Assembly (NCBI GenBank): GCA_022701365.1
Contig: JAKUHH010000150.1
Location: forward strand, 124,001-188,000
Source of the DNA: Mycocentrospora acerina
Lineage: Eukaryota > Ascomycota > Dothideomycetes > Pleosporales
Direction: 5' to 3'
DNA length: 64,000 nt
Part shown: one piece after another, positions 23,094 through 33,700 of the stretch
Layout: each line of letters begins with the position of its first letter
Numbering within the stretch: the first letter of the stretch is position 1
The notes under the pieces: model-generated
Told to the model about the DNA's origin: nothing
The model's input: only the letters and a program-made list of their open reading frames with translations
The model's database searches: none
Made by a program: the position numbers and the translations under genes

Positions 23094-23543
23094 CGCTCAG
23101 CCGCACTTTCCATTATGCGATTCGGCAAATCGGCTTGCACCACAAAAAAAAAGGACGAATCCGTTGCGAACAAACGCCCGTGGATTAGGGTTAGTAGTGG
23201 ACCAATCGGCGATGACGACTGGATGGGGGGGCTGCTTCATCATGTCCGAGAAGCGTCCCGGTACCAAGTCTTGGGGTGATGCCGTGTGGTTTGTGGGGGA
23301 GGGGGGTTCCGGCTATCTTGCATATCCGTCTGTGAGGCTGTCCAATGGGGTGGGGGGGTGTCTGTGTGTGTATGTGGATTGCTAGAGCATGCAGGTGTGG
23401 TGTTTTTGCTTGTGATTCCGAAATGTGAGACCTACATGCTGTGAGTGCGAGGGAGACTTGTTGGTCTTTTGCAAAAGACGGTGAGCTAAGGGTTGAGATT
23501 GTTGTTCGTGAGGGAAAGATGGGAGGGAGTGCGCATTGGCCTT

Positions 23544-23570
23544 TTGTTGCTGTTGTTGTTGTTGTTGTTG
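23544..23570. repeat. (GTT)n microsatellite
   Basis: Nearly perfect GTT trinucleotide run with one GCT unit, intergenic. Confidence 0.9.
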
Positions 23571-24825
23571 CCAAGCTTGCTTTCTCGTTTTCCGTTTCCC
23601 AGGTCCGCAAGGAAGACAAGATGGCGTTTTCATGTGCTGGACTTTATCTTAGCGATGAATCATGATTAGAGAGTAGCATGAGGTGGTTTTCCTCATGTGG
23701 AAAGATGACGCTGTCAAAGATGAGACTCTTATCTCTACTCGATTTCAAGGATTCTCGCCTCGACTGCTGCCTCGTACTCTGACCGAAGAGCACTTATGAG
23801 GAGGTTGGCGACCCGGCTCCGCTTGCAAAAGCAAACTCAGAACACCCAAATGTCTCGCGTAGGGTCGATAGTTACACAGTTCCAGCCTTGAGGTTTACCC
23901 GCTTAGCCGCCTCATCCGTATTTCCACGTCGTTTGTGCCCCCTTTGGTGCTCGAGCTTGACTTGCTTTTTTCTACGCAATGGCGAAGTGAGTTCGAGGCC
24001 AATTGTGAGATGTTGGTTTGGACAAGTACGAAAACGGACGGACCATTGGTTGCTTCGTTTCTCTGGAGAAATACCACCACTATTTGTACATCGGACTTGG
24101 CGCTTCAGATCAAATGGAAGGCGATATTTCGACTGGCACTATATTGTCCGCGACGAGCGGAGGAGCAGTCTGTGCTGACAGCCGGTAATTTCTCTCAAAA
24201 CAAGAAAGTACTGCCAGATGACCTACCGTCTCTATTTAGACGATGGCCTCACCTCTTCACTGTCGATCACTTTCTTGGTAGTCTGAATCGCTAGCGCACA
24301 ATCACGTACATATACGAAGCGTTGCCATGTTTGCGTAGTATTCCCGCGTCTCTCGAGCAGCGGTGGATACTAACAAAAACTCCAAACCCTCAAAGGGTCT
24401 GCAGCTCGTCCCGAAGCTGAACACGCATGCAAGAGGGTTACACTACCTCCAGTTCCACCCGAGGATCGCCACTAATGCAGCTTACTCTGGTTCGCCGGTA
24501 GGAGACGCAATCCTTCATAGTCAACACATTCGGCAATCAGGCGATGTTTATCGAATACCCCTCCCACGCCTCTTTGACCATTCTGTGGTACGGGATACGC
24601 TTAGACATTCTTGGAGCAATCTACTCTTCCGTACTCTCTGCCTCGTCTTGTTGTTCTCAACACTCTCTACGTGCCTCGCAACCAGTATCAGATTCCCCAC
24701 GTCATCTTCGCAAGGCTCAACATATGTATATGCGTTTAGCCTTTTGTCGAGCTCATACCATTGGTTCTTAATTTACCATCTCAACAGAGTGACCACTGCA
24801 ACAATTTGCTAGAACAGTATCCGCA

Positions 24826-26562
24826 ATGCCGTTGCAAAAGCCGCCTCCCAACGGCGCATCTCCAAGCGCTCCATATGCGACTAACAGCCGCCAATCGCAC
24901 GGCCGTCGTCGAACCCTGCAGACTATCAGTGAATTGAACGCTCCCAGTTATGCGACACCCAGCCTCGACTCCTTCATCACTACAAGATACTATGCTCAAA
25001 CGGGGCCGGTAGAGGCACAGAATGGAACGAAGCAAGACCTGACAAGTTTCGTCAAGAGACAAGCCTTGCCGTCTGAAGTAGTGCGGACTCATTCACTGAT
25101 TACACATGCACCGCCAACCTCGTTAGCTCGACAGCGCTCGCAGTCAGTTCAGGGCATTGACTCCATGGCGCAGCGGACACGGTATGAACAGGGGTGGAAT
25201 GCAAGAAGAGCGCAAGCAAGGAAGCAACACGAACAGACAATCGCAAACTCAGCAGTTCGACGAGAGCCCTCGCATCACATGATGCACGTCGCGAGTATGT
25301 CGACATTGCCAGCAATGTCAGCGTTGTCTTTGGCTGAACCTCAGCAAGTCCAAACCAGGAATCATTCAAGTCATCAAATGCCTCGCAGTAGTAGCTTTGT
25401 GGGCCATTCTTCTCAGCTGCCCGAACAGCGGTCTAGCAATGGCGGCATGGCAAGACATGCGAATTACTACAACGTTGATACCCAATATATGGGATTTGGG
25501 AACACAAACTCAGGCGGGTATCAGCCCGGCCACATTCGTGCAGTTCGACGAACCCGATCAGACCCGCTGGACCAGTCGTACACTCAAGTTGCTCCACTTG
25601 CGCCAACAAACTTTTTTGCACCGAGCCAATTCTACCATCTGAATGCTACCTTGGATCATAACAGAGCTGCTGCAGGCCAGCCAGCCAAATCGATGAGCTT
25701 TCGATCAACCTCCACCCAACGCACAACCTCTCTACCTACCCACAACACGCCAGTGGCCATCAACCCATCTCGGCAAAAGCCACAAAGAAACTACAGCCAA
25801 GTACAAAGAGTTGACATGGAATCGCCCAGTGTATCTTCCCACGGACCCTCTGCTAACCAGCACTACCACTACTACTACCACCACCGCCATCTCCCCACCA
25901 CGGCCTTGAGCGAATCTCCACGTTTAGTCTTTCACTCCCCTTTCACCCACCACCCTCAACACCACGCCTCGGCCCAAATCCCCTCTCGCCACCACTCCCA
26001 CTCCAGTTTCTCCTCTTCCACACCCCACCACCAGCACCACGCCGCAAACCCCATCCCCCACGCACACAACCAACGAAAACACAAGCACAAACACCGCGCC
26101 ATGAGCGTCGACACGGGCATGACCCTTGCCCTAGCAGCAACAACAACAACAACAAGAACAGACCGGCACAACCCAGACAAGAACTACTTTGGCGCTTCCC
26201 CCTTTACCGCCGCCACGGCGCTTGACAAGCGCGCCCTCCCCAGCCGCGAGAGCCTCATACGGTGGAACTCTGAGCGCGAAGCAGCAGCGACAATGGAGTT
26301 TGAAGCGCGGCATAAGGCGGTGATGCGGGAGCGGGTGAGGCGGGCGAATGTGCTGGAGGAGCAGAAGGAGAGGGATTTGGTGATGGTTATGGATGTTGGT
26401 GGGAGTGGGAGTGGGAGTGGGGGTAGTGGTAGTGGTAGTGGTAGTGGTAGGGGGTTGAGTGATGAGGGGGATAAGGAGGAGGAGGAGGCGGCGGAAGAGA
26501 GGGAAAGGGGATGTTTGGGGGGGCTGTTTAGGACGTGGAGGAAGGGAGGGAGAGGGGGGTAA
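24826..26562 (+). CDS. Hypothetical disordered His/Ser-rich protein
   Basis: A single open frame of 578 aa; not recognised. It is predicted to be largely disordered by composition: Gln/Ser/Arg-rich in the first 350 residues, then a His/Tyr-rich block (about 345-430, with runs such as HYHYYYHHRH), a Thr run, and a short charged helical segment (RESLIRWNSEREAAATMEFEARHK..) that looks like the only folded part. This is followed by a Gly-Ser hexanucleotide-repeat block, an acidic patch and a small hydrophobic-basic end (GCLGGLFRTWRKG). The Arg-Trp-Asn plus terminal Cys-Leu-Gly pattern suggests a conserved C-terminal module that may contact membrane or partner proteins; this is inference. The long ATG frame without stops through repeat-poor parts supports it being real. 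Confidence 0.65.
   Translation: MPLQKPPPNGASPSAPYATNSRQSHGRRRTLQTISELNAPSYATPSLDSFITTRYYAQTGPVEAQNGTKQDLTSFVKRQALPSEVVRTHSLITHAPPTSLARQRSQSVQGIDSMAQRTRYEQGWNARRAQARKQHEQTIANSAVRREPSHHMMHVASMSTLPAMSALSLAEPQQVQTRNHSSHQMPRSSSFVGHSSQLPEQRSSNGGMARHANYYNVDTQYMGFGNTNSGGYQPGHIRAVRRTRSDPLDQSYTQVAPLAPTNFFAPSQFYHLNATLDHNRAAAGQPAKSMSFRSTSTQRTTSLPTHNTPVAINPSRQKPQRNYSQVQRVDMESPSVSSHGPSANQHYHYYYHHRHLPTTALSESPRLVFHSPFTHHPQHHASAQIPSRHHSHSSFSSSTPHHQHHAANPIPHAHNQRKHKHKHRAMSVDTGMTLALAATTTTTRTDRHNPDKNYFGASPFTAATALDKRALPSRESLIRWNSEREAAATMEFEARHKAVMRERVRRANVLEEQKERDLVMVMDVGGSGSGSGGSGSGSGSGRGLSDEGDKEEEEAAEERERGCLGGLFRTWRKGGRGG
26399..26450 (+). repeat. GGGAGT/GGTAGT hexamer repeat coding for Gly-Ser
   Basis: Tandem hexamers inside the hypothetical gene at 24826 encode a (Gly-Ser)n linker. 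GGGAGT units on the left pass into GGTAGT units on the right. Confidence 0.85.
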
Positions 26563-27398
26563 GGGGGGTAGCGTGGTGATTGATTGATTGACTGGATGAG
26601 TGGTTGAGATGGTGGGGCTAAAAAAAATGGCAGGAGGGAAGTAGATGTGGGACGGGGAATTGGTCGAAGTACTATTTTGTGTAGGTTTGGGAGGGGGTGG
26701 ATAGATAGATGGATGTATGGATGGATGTTAAAGTAATGGAGGTTGAGGAGTATATCTTCGGTTGGTTCTTAATTGGCATCGTCGTTGTCGTTGTCGTTGT
26801 CGTCGTGTTTGCACTCGTACTTGAATGCTTGATCGAGGCGTGATTAGAACTTTCATCCGCTTACCCCTCCGTACCACTCCATCCATCCAAACATGGAAGG
26901 CGTAGTAGTGACACGGCGTGTTGTACCCACTCGACTGTTCTTTCTTCCCCAAGACGATGGAAAAAAGAATTGTATTCTTGGAAGTAAAAAATTGGGCAGT
27001 GATGGGACGAGCAGGGTGTAATATTAACAAAAACAAAACAGAAGAAAATGATAAGCGATGACGGTTAGAAGGAAATGAGTGGGAAAAAAAAGTTTGTGGA
27101 GAGTAAAGGGAAGAGAAAAGGATATATGGGGAGAAAGCTCAAATCATCCGCTACACACGTCAAACACTACGCATAATCATCAAGTCTACCACCACGAGAC
27201 GTCGCAGTCATCCACTACATAATTCGAATACTATAAGTAATCATCAAGTTCACCGCAAGACGTCATGTGCTCTTTCGTGCTTGCTTGCTCGTCACGCAGA
27301 AGCAAGGAAAGGGAACCAGGTACATTATTTTCTTTATAATACATGTACATACATCATGGCGAACCCTCTCTGCTGTACTCTTCTTCCCCCCACACAGT
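26563..27398. other. Convergent intergenic region
   Basis: 3' flanks of the hypothetical gene (plus) and NDUFA2 (minus). It holds GGAT/ATAGATGG tetramer runs near 26700-26730 and a GTCGTT tract (26778-26807). No gene was seen. Confidence 0.6.
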
Positions 27399-27882
27399 CT
27401 ATATCTGCGACTGGGCTAGCTGTGTGACCTCGCTCTCGATGCTCTTGTCGTCGAGGCCCTTGAGGGAAAGCGACTTTTCCTTGCCAAAATCTGCGGCGCA
27501 TGACGAGTGTCAGTAGGGTGTTTTTGTTTTATTTTATTTTTCATCAAACACCTTGGGGAGAGGCATGGGGTGGGACGCACCGAATCGCGCATAGACCTTG
27601 GGCTCGATGCCACTGGCTTCTCGGATGAGGATTGGGGTGTGGGGGTTGTGCTTCTTCATGGTGGGGTAGCTTTTGGTGAGGAAGTTTCTGGGGGGAAAGC
27701 GTTAGTGGAGTGTCGTGTGCGTCGAGGGTATTGTCGAGGGTATGGCCGGTATGGCGGAGGGCGTGGTTGGCAGGGTCGAGGGCAGTGGGCGCATACCTTG
27801 TCGCGGCGCTGTGCTCGCTGGTCTGGCAGAACAGGAAGCGCAGCTCCTTGAGCCCCGAGGCAAAGGCATATTTGGACGCCAT
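27399..27882 (-). CDS. NDUFA2: NADH:ubiquinone oxidoreductase subunit B8 (NDUFA2 type)
   Basis: Three exons on the minus strand, 27882-27797, 27687-27581 and 27490-27399, give 94 aa. The spliced product starts MASKYAFASGLKELRFLFCQ and contains NFLTKSYPTMKKHNP followed by PILIREASGIEPKVYARF, the thioredoxin-like signature of the complex I B8 subunit. It ends with a short helix (SIESEVTQLAQSQI). The protein is an accessory subunit of the peripheral arm of respiratory complex I on the matrix side. No cleavable presequence is expected in this family, and none is seen. Phases agree at both introns (GTATGC and GTGCGT donors). It is transcribed divergently from the mitochondrial pyruvate carrier gene over 282 bp. 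Confidence 0.93.
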
Positions 27883-28164
27883 GGTGGGTGCGCGGGAAGC
27901 AGAACGGGCGGCTCAATTGGGTGTCTTTTGTCGTCGTCGCCGGCGGCAGCCATGGACGTTGGTCCTCAGGCTCGACGGCGGCGGCGCCAGGCCCCATGCG
28001 GCAAGGCGCGGCTCGGAGAAAACAAGACCGGTATTCCCGACATGGACGGGCGCTGGACGACGAGATTGGCGACGACGCTCAACGACGCCGCCCGCCCGCC
28101 CAGTTCTCCGCCCACCCACCAAACCGCCCGCCCGCCCACACGAGGGACTTCTCTGCCTGCAAAC
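27883..28164. promoter_or_regulatory. Short bidirectional promoter between NDUFA2 and the pyruvate carrier gene
   Basis: The two start codons are 282 bp apart and point away from each other, so both promoters must lie in or overlap this GC-rich stretch. Two ATTGG pentamers (27916-27920 and 28065-28069; CCAAT on the minus strand) are visible. The CCAAT-binding complex is known to control respiratory genes in fungi, but a pentamer is weak evidence. No TATA box is clear. Confidence 0.55.
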
Positions 28165-28690
28165 ATGTCGTTCCGCCCCGGCGCCCGCATCTTCAGCTCC
28201 TTCCGCCAAGCCTATGGCCGCCGCCGAGTCAACACTGCCGCCGGCGCAGAGCCCGCCGGCTTCGCAAAGTTCTGGGAGAGCCCCGTCGGCCCCAAGACGG
28301 TGCACTTCTGGTAGGCTCTGCCTTGACCTCATCAATTGGCCGTGGCTAACCCCTCCGCCCAGGGCCCCCGTCATGAAATGGGGCATGGTCCTCGCCGGCG
28401 CCTCCGACTTCTCCCGCCCGGCCTCGCAGCTCTCCTTCACCCAGAACTTTGCCCTCATGTGCACCGGCGCCATCTGGACCCGCTGGTGCTTTGTCATCCG
28501 CCCCAAGAACGTTGCTCTCGCCGCCGTGAACGCCCTCGTCTTCGTCGTTGGCGCCACCCAGGTCGGCAGGATCTACGCGTACAACAAGAGCTTGGAGGGC
28601 ACCGAGGGCCAGGCCAAGGCTGAGGGAAAGGAGCTCGAGGCTGACCTGAAGGCTACGGCCCAGAAGGCGGAGAAGATTGTCAAGTCGTAG
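28165..28690 (+). CDS. Mitochondrial pyruvate carrier subunit (MPC2/MPC3 type)
   Basis: Two exons, 28165-28310 and 28363-28690, give 157 aa. An Arg-rich N-terminus (SFRPGARIFSSFRQAYGRRR) looks like a mitochondrial targeting region. The carrier domain follows: SPVGPKTVHFW|APVMKWG, ASDFSRPASQLSFTQN, GAIWTRWCFVIRPKN, with two to three membrane helices. A Lys/Glu/Ala-rich tail of about 35 residues faces outward from the last helix. MPC subunits form a heterodimer in the inner mitochondrial membrane that imports pyruvate. The sequence fits the larger subunit class (MPC2 in animals, Mpc2/Mpc3 in yeast) better than MPC1; a partner gene is not in the window. The splice site falls inside the conserved Trp codon and restores it exactly. 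Confidence 0.92.
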
Positions 28691-28813
28691 ATGGGGTTTG
28701 GTTGGATAGAGGGCCTGTTTGAAGGTGGCATGTGGATGGAATGATTTACGGTGATATCTGGCTAGCATAGAGGGTGCTTTGGGAGGTTGTGTAAGAGGAG
28801 TTTTCCATACACA

Positions 28814-28847
28814 TCAGTCAGTCAGGGAGTCAGTCAGTCAGTCAGTA
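28814..28847. repeat. (CAGT)n microsatellite
   Basis: CAGT tetramers interrupted once by CAGGGAGT. Confidence 0.9.
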
Positions 28848-29089
28848 TAAATGATCAATGGTTGCTCTCTTCAGTCTTGTCTTGTCTTGTCCATTTACTT
28901 GGCACTCGAACATGACATGGGAAGACTCATCACTGTAAACATTTGTTGAGCCATTCTTGATATTTACATTCTCAATTCATCCTGCATCCTCTCATCAGAA
29001 GACAGGAATACTTCATCGTCTCTTCAATTCCCCATCACAACCCCAGTCCAAACCACATACACTCTCTTCGACACTACCCTCTCCTTATC

Positions 29090-29119
29090 CTCACTCACTC
29101 ACTCACTCACTCACTCACA
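29090..29119. repeat. (CTCA)n microsatellite
   Basis: Seven uninterrupted CTCA units next to the 3' end of the small Cys-rich open frame. Confidence 0.9.
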
Positions 29120-29127
29120 TCCATCCC

Positions 29128-29472
29128 TCACACAATCACACAATTCCCACACCCCTCACAACACCCCGCACAACATGCCGCCGTCTCCTGACACCCCACC
29201 GCAACAAACACCCACGCCGCCGTAAAGAAATTCACCACCAACTCCGCCGCCCCACCACTCCCTGCCGCGCAACTTTCACAGCACCTCGATCTACCATCTT
29301 CTTCATATCCTTCTCCCTCGTATCCTTCTTCAGCAGATCTATCGGCGGAGTATTGTGTCGAGTACGCGTCGTCGGGGTGTTGCTGGTAGGATGGCGGGGG
29401 AGGGGAGGATGGAGAGGCGAAGGAGGGGGAGGATGAGGAGGAGGTGAGGGGGGCGTATATCATGCTTGACAT
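29128..29472 (-). CDS. Candidate small Cys-rich protein
   Basis: An uninterrupted 114-aa frame starting at an ATG (29472). The first 40 residues are Ser/Pro/Tyr-rich, then an acidic Gly/Glu patch, then a basic RSRCC motif. A hydrophobic segment (AAELVVNFFTAAWVFVAVG) is flanked by cysteine clusters (CCESC before; CQETAACCAGCCEGCGNC after). The layout of a Pro/Tyr-rich head with a Cys-rich, partly hydrophobic tail resembles small fungal tail-anchored or palmitoylated proteins, but I do not recognise the family. There is no signal peptide. Low-complexity DNA on both sides makes a chance frame possible, although the two-part amino-acid pattern argues for a real gene. Confidence 0.4.
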   Translation of the reverse strand: MSSMIYAPLTSSSSSPSFASPSSPPPPSYQQHPDDAYSTQYSADRSAEEGYEGEGYEEDGRSRCCESCAAGSGGAAELVVNFFTAAWVFVAVGCQETAACCAGCCEGCGNCVIV

Positions 29473-29886
29473 TGCTGGTGGGTGGCGCTTGGTTTGTGAT
29501 TCAAGAGTGGTGTATGTAGTGTAGTGTGATGAATTGAATTGAGTTGAATTGAATTAAAGTGAAGTGAAGCGAAGTGAGAGCAATTGATTAATCTCCTTGT
29601 TTCGGGGTGAGACAACCAAATGACCAGGAATAAGTGGACAAATAACTCGTGCAGTGGAGTAATAGAAAGATGGACGAAACGTTGAGAAAATTAAAAAGTA
29701 GGTAAGCAACCAAGTAAGCCAACGAATAAATAAATATAAAAGCCAGCGAGTGAATAAACTAGAGAAAGAGAGCTACATCCGCACCTAACCAAACTCTTAA
29801 AATTAGGTGCGTGTATTAATAACTACCTCACACGAAGAAACTCAGCATCAGGCCAAAACGTAAAAGAAAACTAGGGGCACAGATGG

Positions 29887-29944
29887 TCAGTCAGTCAGTC
29901 AGTCAGTCAGTCAGTCGTTCAGTTAGCTAGTCAGTCATTCAGTC
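29887..29944. repeat. (CAGT)n microsatellite
   Basis: Long CAGT run decaying into CGTT/TAGC variants at its right end. Confidence 0.9.
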
Positions 29945-29978
29945 ACCGCCTTCGCCTCCCAAACGCCACAAGCTCGCC

Positions 29979-30001
29979 CTCTCTCTCTCTCTCTCTCTCT
30001 C
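29979..30001. repeat. (CT)n microsatellite
   Basis: Uninterrupted CT dinucleotide run. Confidence 0.9.
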
Positions 30002-30664
30002 CCTTTCTCCTCTCTCCGCCATCCCACCAGCTGAGACGTGCGCACCAATCTATAAATTACTCACCACTACCACTACCACCACAAGCTGAGCAGCGAACCG
30101 GTCGGAAAAGAATCACCCAGCCAGCTAACCAGCCAGCCAGCCAGCAAACAGCCGAGCCAAGGGAGATAAACAAATCCCCAGCTAACTTAATAGGTCGTCT
30201 AGTCTAGCGTTAGGGACACCATAGGGCCTCCCGCTCATCCCCCATCAGCATAGCCATGAGCCAATTCAACTACTTAACCCGCTTTGGGATTAGTGCGCCT
30301 CGTATTGGGGCTGATGCACTGCCTGCTACCCATGAATGCGCCTTGCGATGCTCACTCTCGTCTGGGTGGGGAGTGGGTTTTTTGGTTTTGGGTTTAATTC
30401 CCTCATGGGAGGGAGGGTGCGCATGAGTGGTTGAGGGGGGGAAAGGTTATTGTTTGGTTGTGGTGGTGGTGGCGGGGTGAGCAAAGCGTAGAGAAGGTAG
30501 AAGAAAAAGAAGAAGAAGAAAGTTTTGGAAGAGGAGATGAATAGATACCGTGCATGAGCAAAGAGATGAGATGAGATGAGCTGGAATTCAGAGGGTATAC
30601 GTGCAAAACTATAAAACGCCGCGCTCGCCTACATACAACTAATCTCAATCTAACTGGAATGCCC

Positions 30665-30672
<8 letters not shown>

Positions 30673-30697
<25 letters not shown>
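30673..30697. repeat. (AC)n microsatellite
   Basis: Uninterrupted AC dinucleotide run just downstream of the stop codon of the 976-aa gene. Confidence 0.9.
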
Positions 30698-30699
<2 letters not shown>

Positions 30700-30734
30700 A
30701 CAATACCGTCTTGTTACACAGTGGAAATGCATCT

Positions 30735-33700
30735 CTACACTCGTATCACAACGTTGATGCCCACGCCACGGGCTTCGCGCACACAGCACGCCACACATGT
30801 GCGCTCAGCTCGCCCGATGATCGCATGAAGCCCTTTCTCTGCACACCATGCTCGCGCCAGAAGCTGCAGGTCCGCCGGCCCGCGCGCATCGAGAACAAGC
30901 ACTACTTTCTTATCTAGCAGGCTGGACCCCGTCATGGAAAAGGGCGTGACGAAATCAGACTCGAGCACCGAGGTTGCTGCTACGAGATCGTACTTGTAGG
31001 ATGTGTGGAGCAGGTGAGCAGTCATTGGGCTCGGCCTCTTCGATGCTGCGTCTTGCTCTTCGTCTGCATATGTGCGCTGGGGCGCAATGTCTGGTGCACA
31101 TGGAGGATGCGAGAGTAGTGGCTCGTAGCCGTGGCTGCTGCGACGGGATAGTCGAGGGGGCTCGCTGTGCTTGGATGATGTGCGCGATACTGTGTCTGTA
31201 ATCGAGCGGGTAGGCGCGTGCCGTACTACTGGAGCCGGAGAAACGGTCGACGCTGGAGATTGGCATGGCCAGGAAGTGATGAATTGTACGTCGTACGAGA
31301 GAGTGAGCGTGTGGCTGGTTGCTCCCTTGTGGGTCGTGAATGTGATTGATGGAATGTGAACGTCACGTTCCATGGGGAGGCCTGGTGTAATGTCCACATC
31401 GAGCAAATCCAAATTCAGTGGTGTTAGTTCCCAGTGTGAGAAATCGATCGATGGAATTGGAAGGACTTTGAAATCAAGCGGTAGGGTGAGGTCCTCTGAC
31501 CTGACTTGAGTCTTGTCATCCTCGGGAATTATGGCAGAGTCCAGAGCCACCAGATCCTCCTCGGCTGTGATACGCATTGGATTCACAGACGGAAGTTGTT
31601 CGCTGTGGATAGCGACCCAGCCATCCACCATCCCTGCCGGTAATGTTTCAAAGGAGATCCAACCCATGCATTCTACAGCATCTCCTAGACAAGCTAATGT
31701 GCGTCCGACGGTAGAACTTTTGCTCCACCAGGTCCGTTCCTTGTAAATGAACCCACCGTACAGGTTCGCAGAATCACCTAGTGCAGCAATGGCGAGCTTG
31801 TCGTTTTCGAGGATTGTGGATATGAGAAGATGTGACATGGCCTCGCCCGGGAGAACCAGGCCAGTCAGGTAAGAACGGCTGAGCCAGCCACCGACATTAT
31901 TCATTGCAGCACCAGCGTCATCCCCAAGTTGTTCTAATGGAGGCGAGAGCGGTAGTCGTAAGGATCGGGACGTGTTTCGGCTTGCTGCGTAGTTACTAAC
32001 ACGCCCGAAATAGCCATCATGGAAGTTGGTGGAACGTGGGGTTTGCAAAGGAGTCCCGTAAACGCTGATGGAAGATAATGGAGTTGGATCTAGGAACCTT
32101 TCGTCCGACGACAAGGCTTGTCCTGGTCTCTCCGAGTTGTGTAACAGTCCTAACTTCTGGGTTAGATCTTCCAATACTATGTCGATGTTGGGCCATTTGA
32201 TCGTCTCCGCAAAGTGAAGTAAGCCTGACAGTTGACGCACTTGATGCTGCGGAAGGAAGATAATGTCTGGCTTTCGCGCCTCGTCTGGTATGCTTCCGTT
32301 CCACATGTTGAACAAGGCACGCGCTTTGGAAACTGGTATAGGCGCGTCTTCATCATCCTCCATCACGACCTTGATGTTGTCCAGAAACCTCCTTGCCAAT
32401 ACGAGATCCCAGTCGATCTTTTTTGTCTTGAGATCTAGAAATTCCTTCACGGTTTTACGACCAACGCGCGTCTGTGCCCGGTCTCTATTTGCGTTCATAA
32501 TAGCAACCGCGTCCAGTCGTATAAGAAGCTCACAGGACAAGGTAATTTGAAGTAGAAGTATTTCACGCTCCGTCCAAAGAGGCTGGTTCTCATTCTCTGG
32601 CGTGGGCTGCGAATCACTCCACAGTACTTGGCCAAGCCTGATTCTCCATTCCACAAGACTAAAGTCGTACCATATCTCATCCAATCCAAGGATTTTGAGC
32701 AATGCCGTAATTTGCACTTGCATTCCCGTTGGGTCATCAGTCGACCCATCGTAACCAGGAGGACTGAGAAACTTGCTAAAAAGGTTGGCGTACAAGTCGC
32801 CTGAACTTGAGCAGAAGCTTGTCATGTGCTCAGAGCTTTCCTGCAGGCCCGTATACAAATCATGGAATTCCACAAGGCGTTCATAGATCAGACTTGTTTC
32901 TACGGGACGGATCCCAATCCGCTCGGGACTCGTTTGCATAAGCTCCTTGTTCCTGGCAGTCTGTAGGTCTGAACTCGACCGAGATTGCTGCAGATCGCCT
33001 ACAAGAACGTCGGCTTTGGAGAGTTCGAGAAAGTGGGAGAATCCAATGCTGCCTGGCTCGATGCCTTGAGCACTGAGCATGTTGGGCATCTCGACAACCT
33101 CCACGTCGTAGCCCTTGTAAGATCTTTCGTTGTTTGGAGGATTCGCGGCGATTTTTTGTTGTCGGTGCATGGTTGCGGCTGAAAACGCATGCTGTACTGG
33201 CGGTACCGAATCGGATGCGAGGTCTGCTCCAGGCTCACTTCGCCATGGATAGGACACTGTGGGAATAGAGCGACCACTGGCCACGGTGATGCTAAATTGC
33301 GGAGCCCCAGCAAAGAGTGTCCGTATTTGGGCATCGTCTAGCACGTCAATCTTTTCCTCCTCTTGCACCTCTGGTGTTTGGGTTGGGACGGACGGCTCCT
33401 CAGCCTGTTCATGCGAAGGCTCTGGCAGGGAAGGTGTCGCTATCATGTCGACCGAGATGCTTGGTTTCTCAAGTTTTGGTGTATTCACTTCCGCGGTGTA
33501 TGAGTATCGAGCGGGCTCCTCGTCAACAATGGGCGCATTGGACTATAAGACGGCCGTCAGCTCATTGAGACGGCGGGGTGACAAACAACATGAATCAGAC
33601 AGGCGTGTTCCATACTGTAACCGGCGGGGGCTTGGATCTGAAGAACCGGGCAAGCCTCTCTCGCTTGCTGCTCTTCCTTTCTATCTTGCCCTCGCTCCCA

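Larger units (their letters stand above)
22368..24825. other. Long intergenic region
   Basis: About 2.5 kb without a gene I can support. The open frames between 23160-23670 and 23890-24810 have no family motifs and are low complexity or lack sensible starts. It contains a GGTA tract and a GTT trinucleotide tract (listed separately). The right part must hold the promoter of the hypothetical gene at 24826. Confidence 0.5.
28691..29127. other. Intergenic, simple repeats
   Basis: Holds the 3' flank of the carrier gene and two tetranucleotide microsatellites, CAGT (28814-28847) and CTCA (29090-29119). No other gene was seen. Confidence 0.65.
29473..30734. other. Microsatellite-rich intergenic region
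   Basis: About 1.3 kb without a gene. It contains AATTGA-type repeats near 29530-29570, CAGT and CT tracts, CCAG tetramers near 30120-30145 and an AC tract close to the 3' end of the unknown gene. The density of simple repeats is the highest in the window. Confidence 0.65.

Noticed and set aside
23184..23193. TTAGGGTTAG telomere-like sequence
   Set aside because: Less than two repeat units in an interstitial position; expected by chance and not evidence of a chromosome end.
23888..24812. Several overlapping open frames of 90-150 codons
   Set aside because: No motif, no sensible start or splice pattern, and mutually exclusive frames on the same strand.
27710..28690. 326-codon plus-strand frame running from NDUFA2 into the carrier gene
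   Set aside because: The part before 28363 is antisense to NDUFA2 and crosses its promoter; only the last exon of the carrier gene is real.
28814..29944. Regularly spaced tetramer arrays that could be mistaken for a CRISPR
   Set aside because: Units are 4 bp without unique spacers and the genome is eukaryotic; they are microsatellites.
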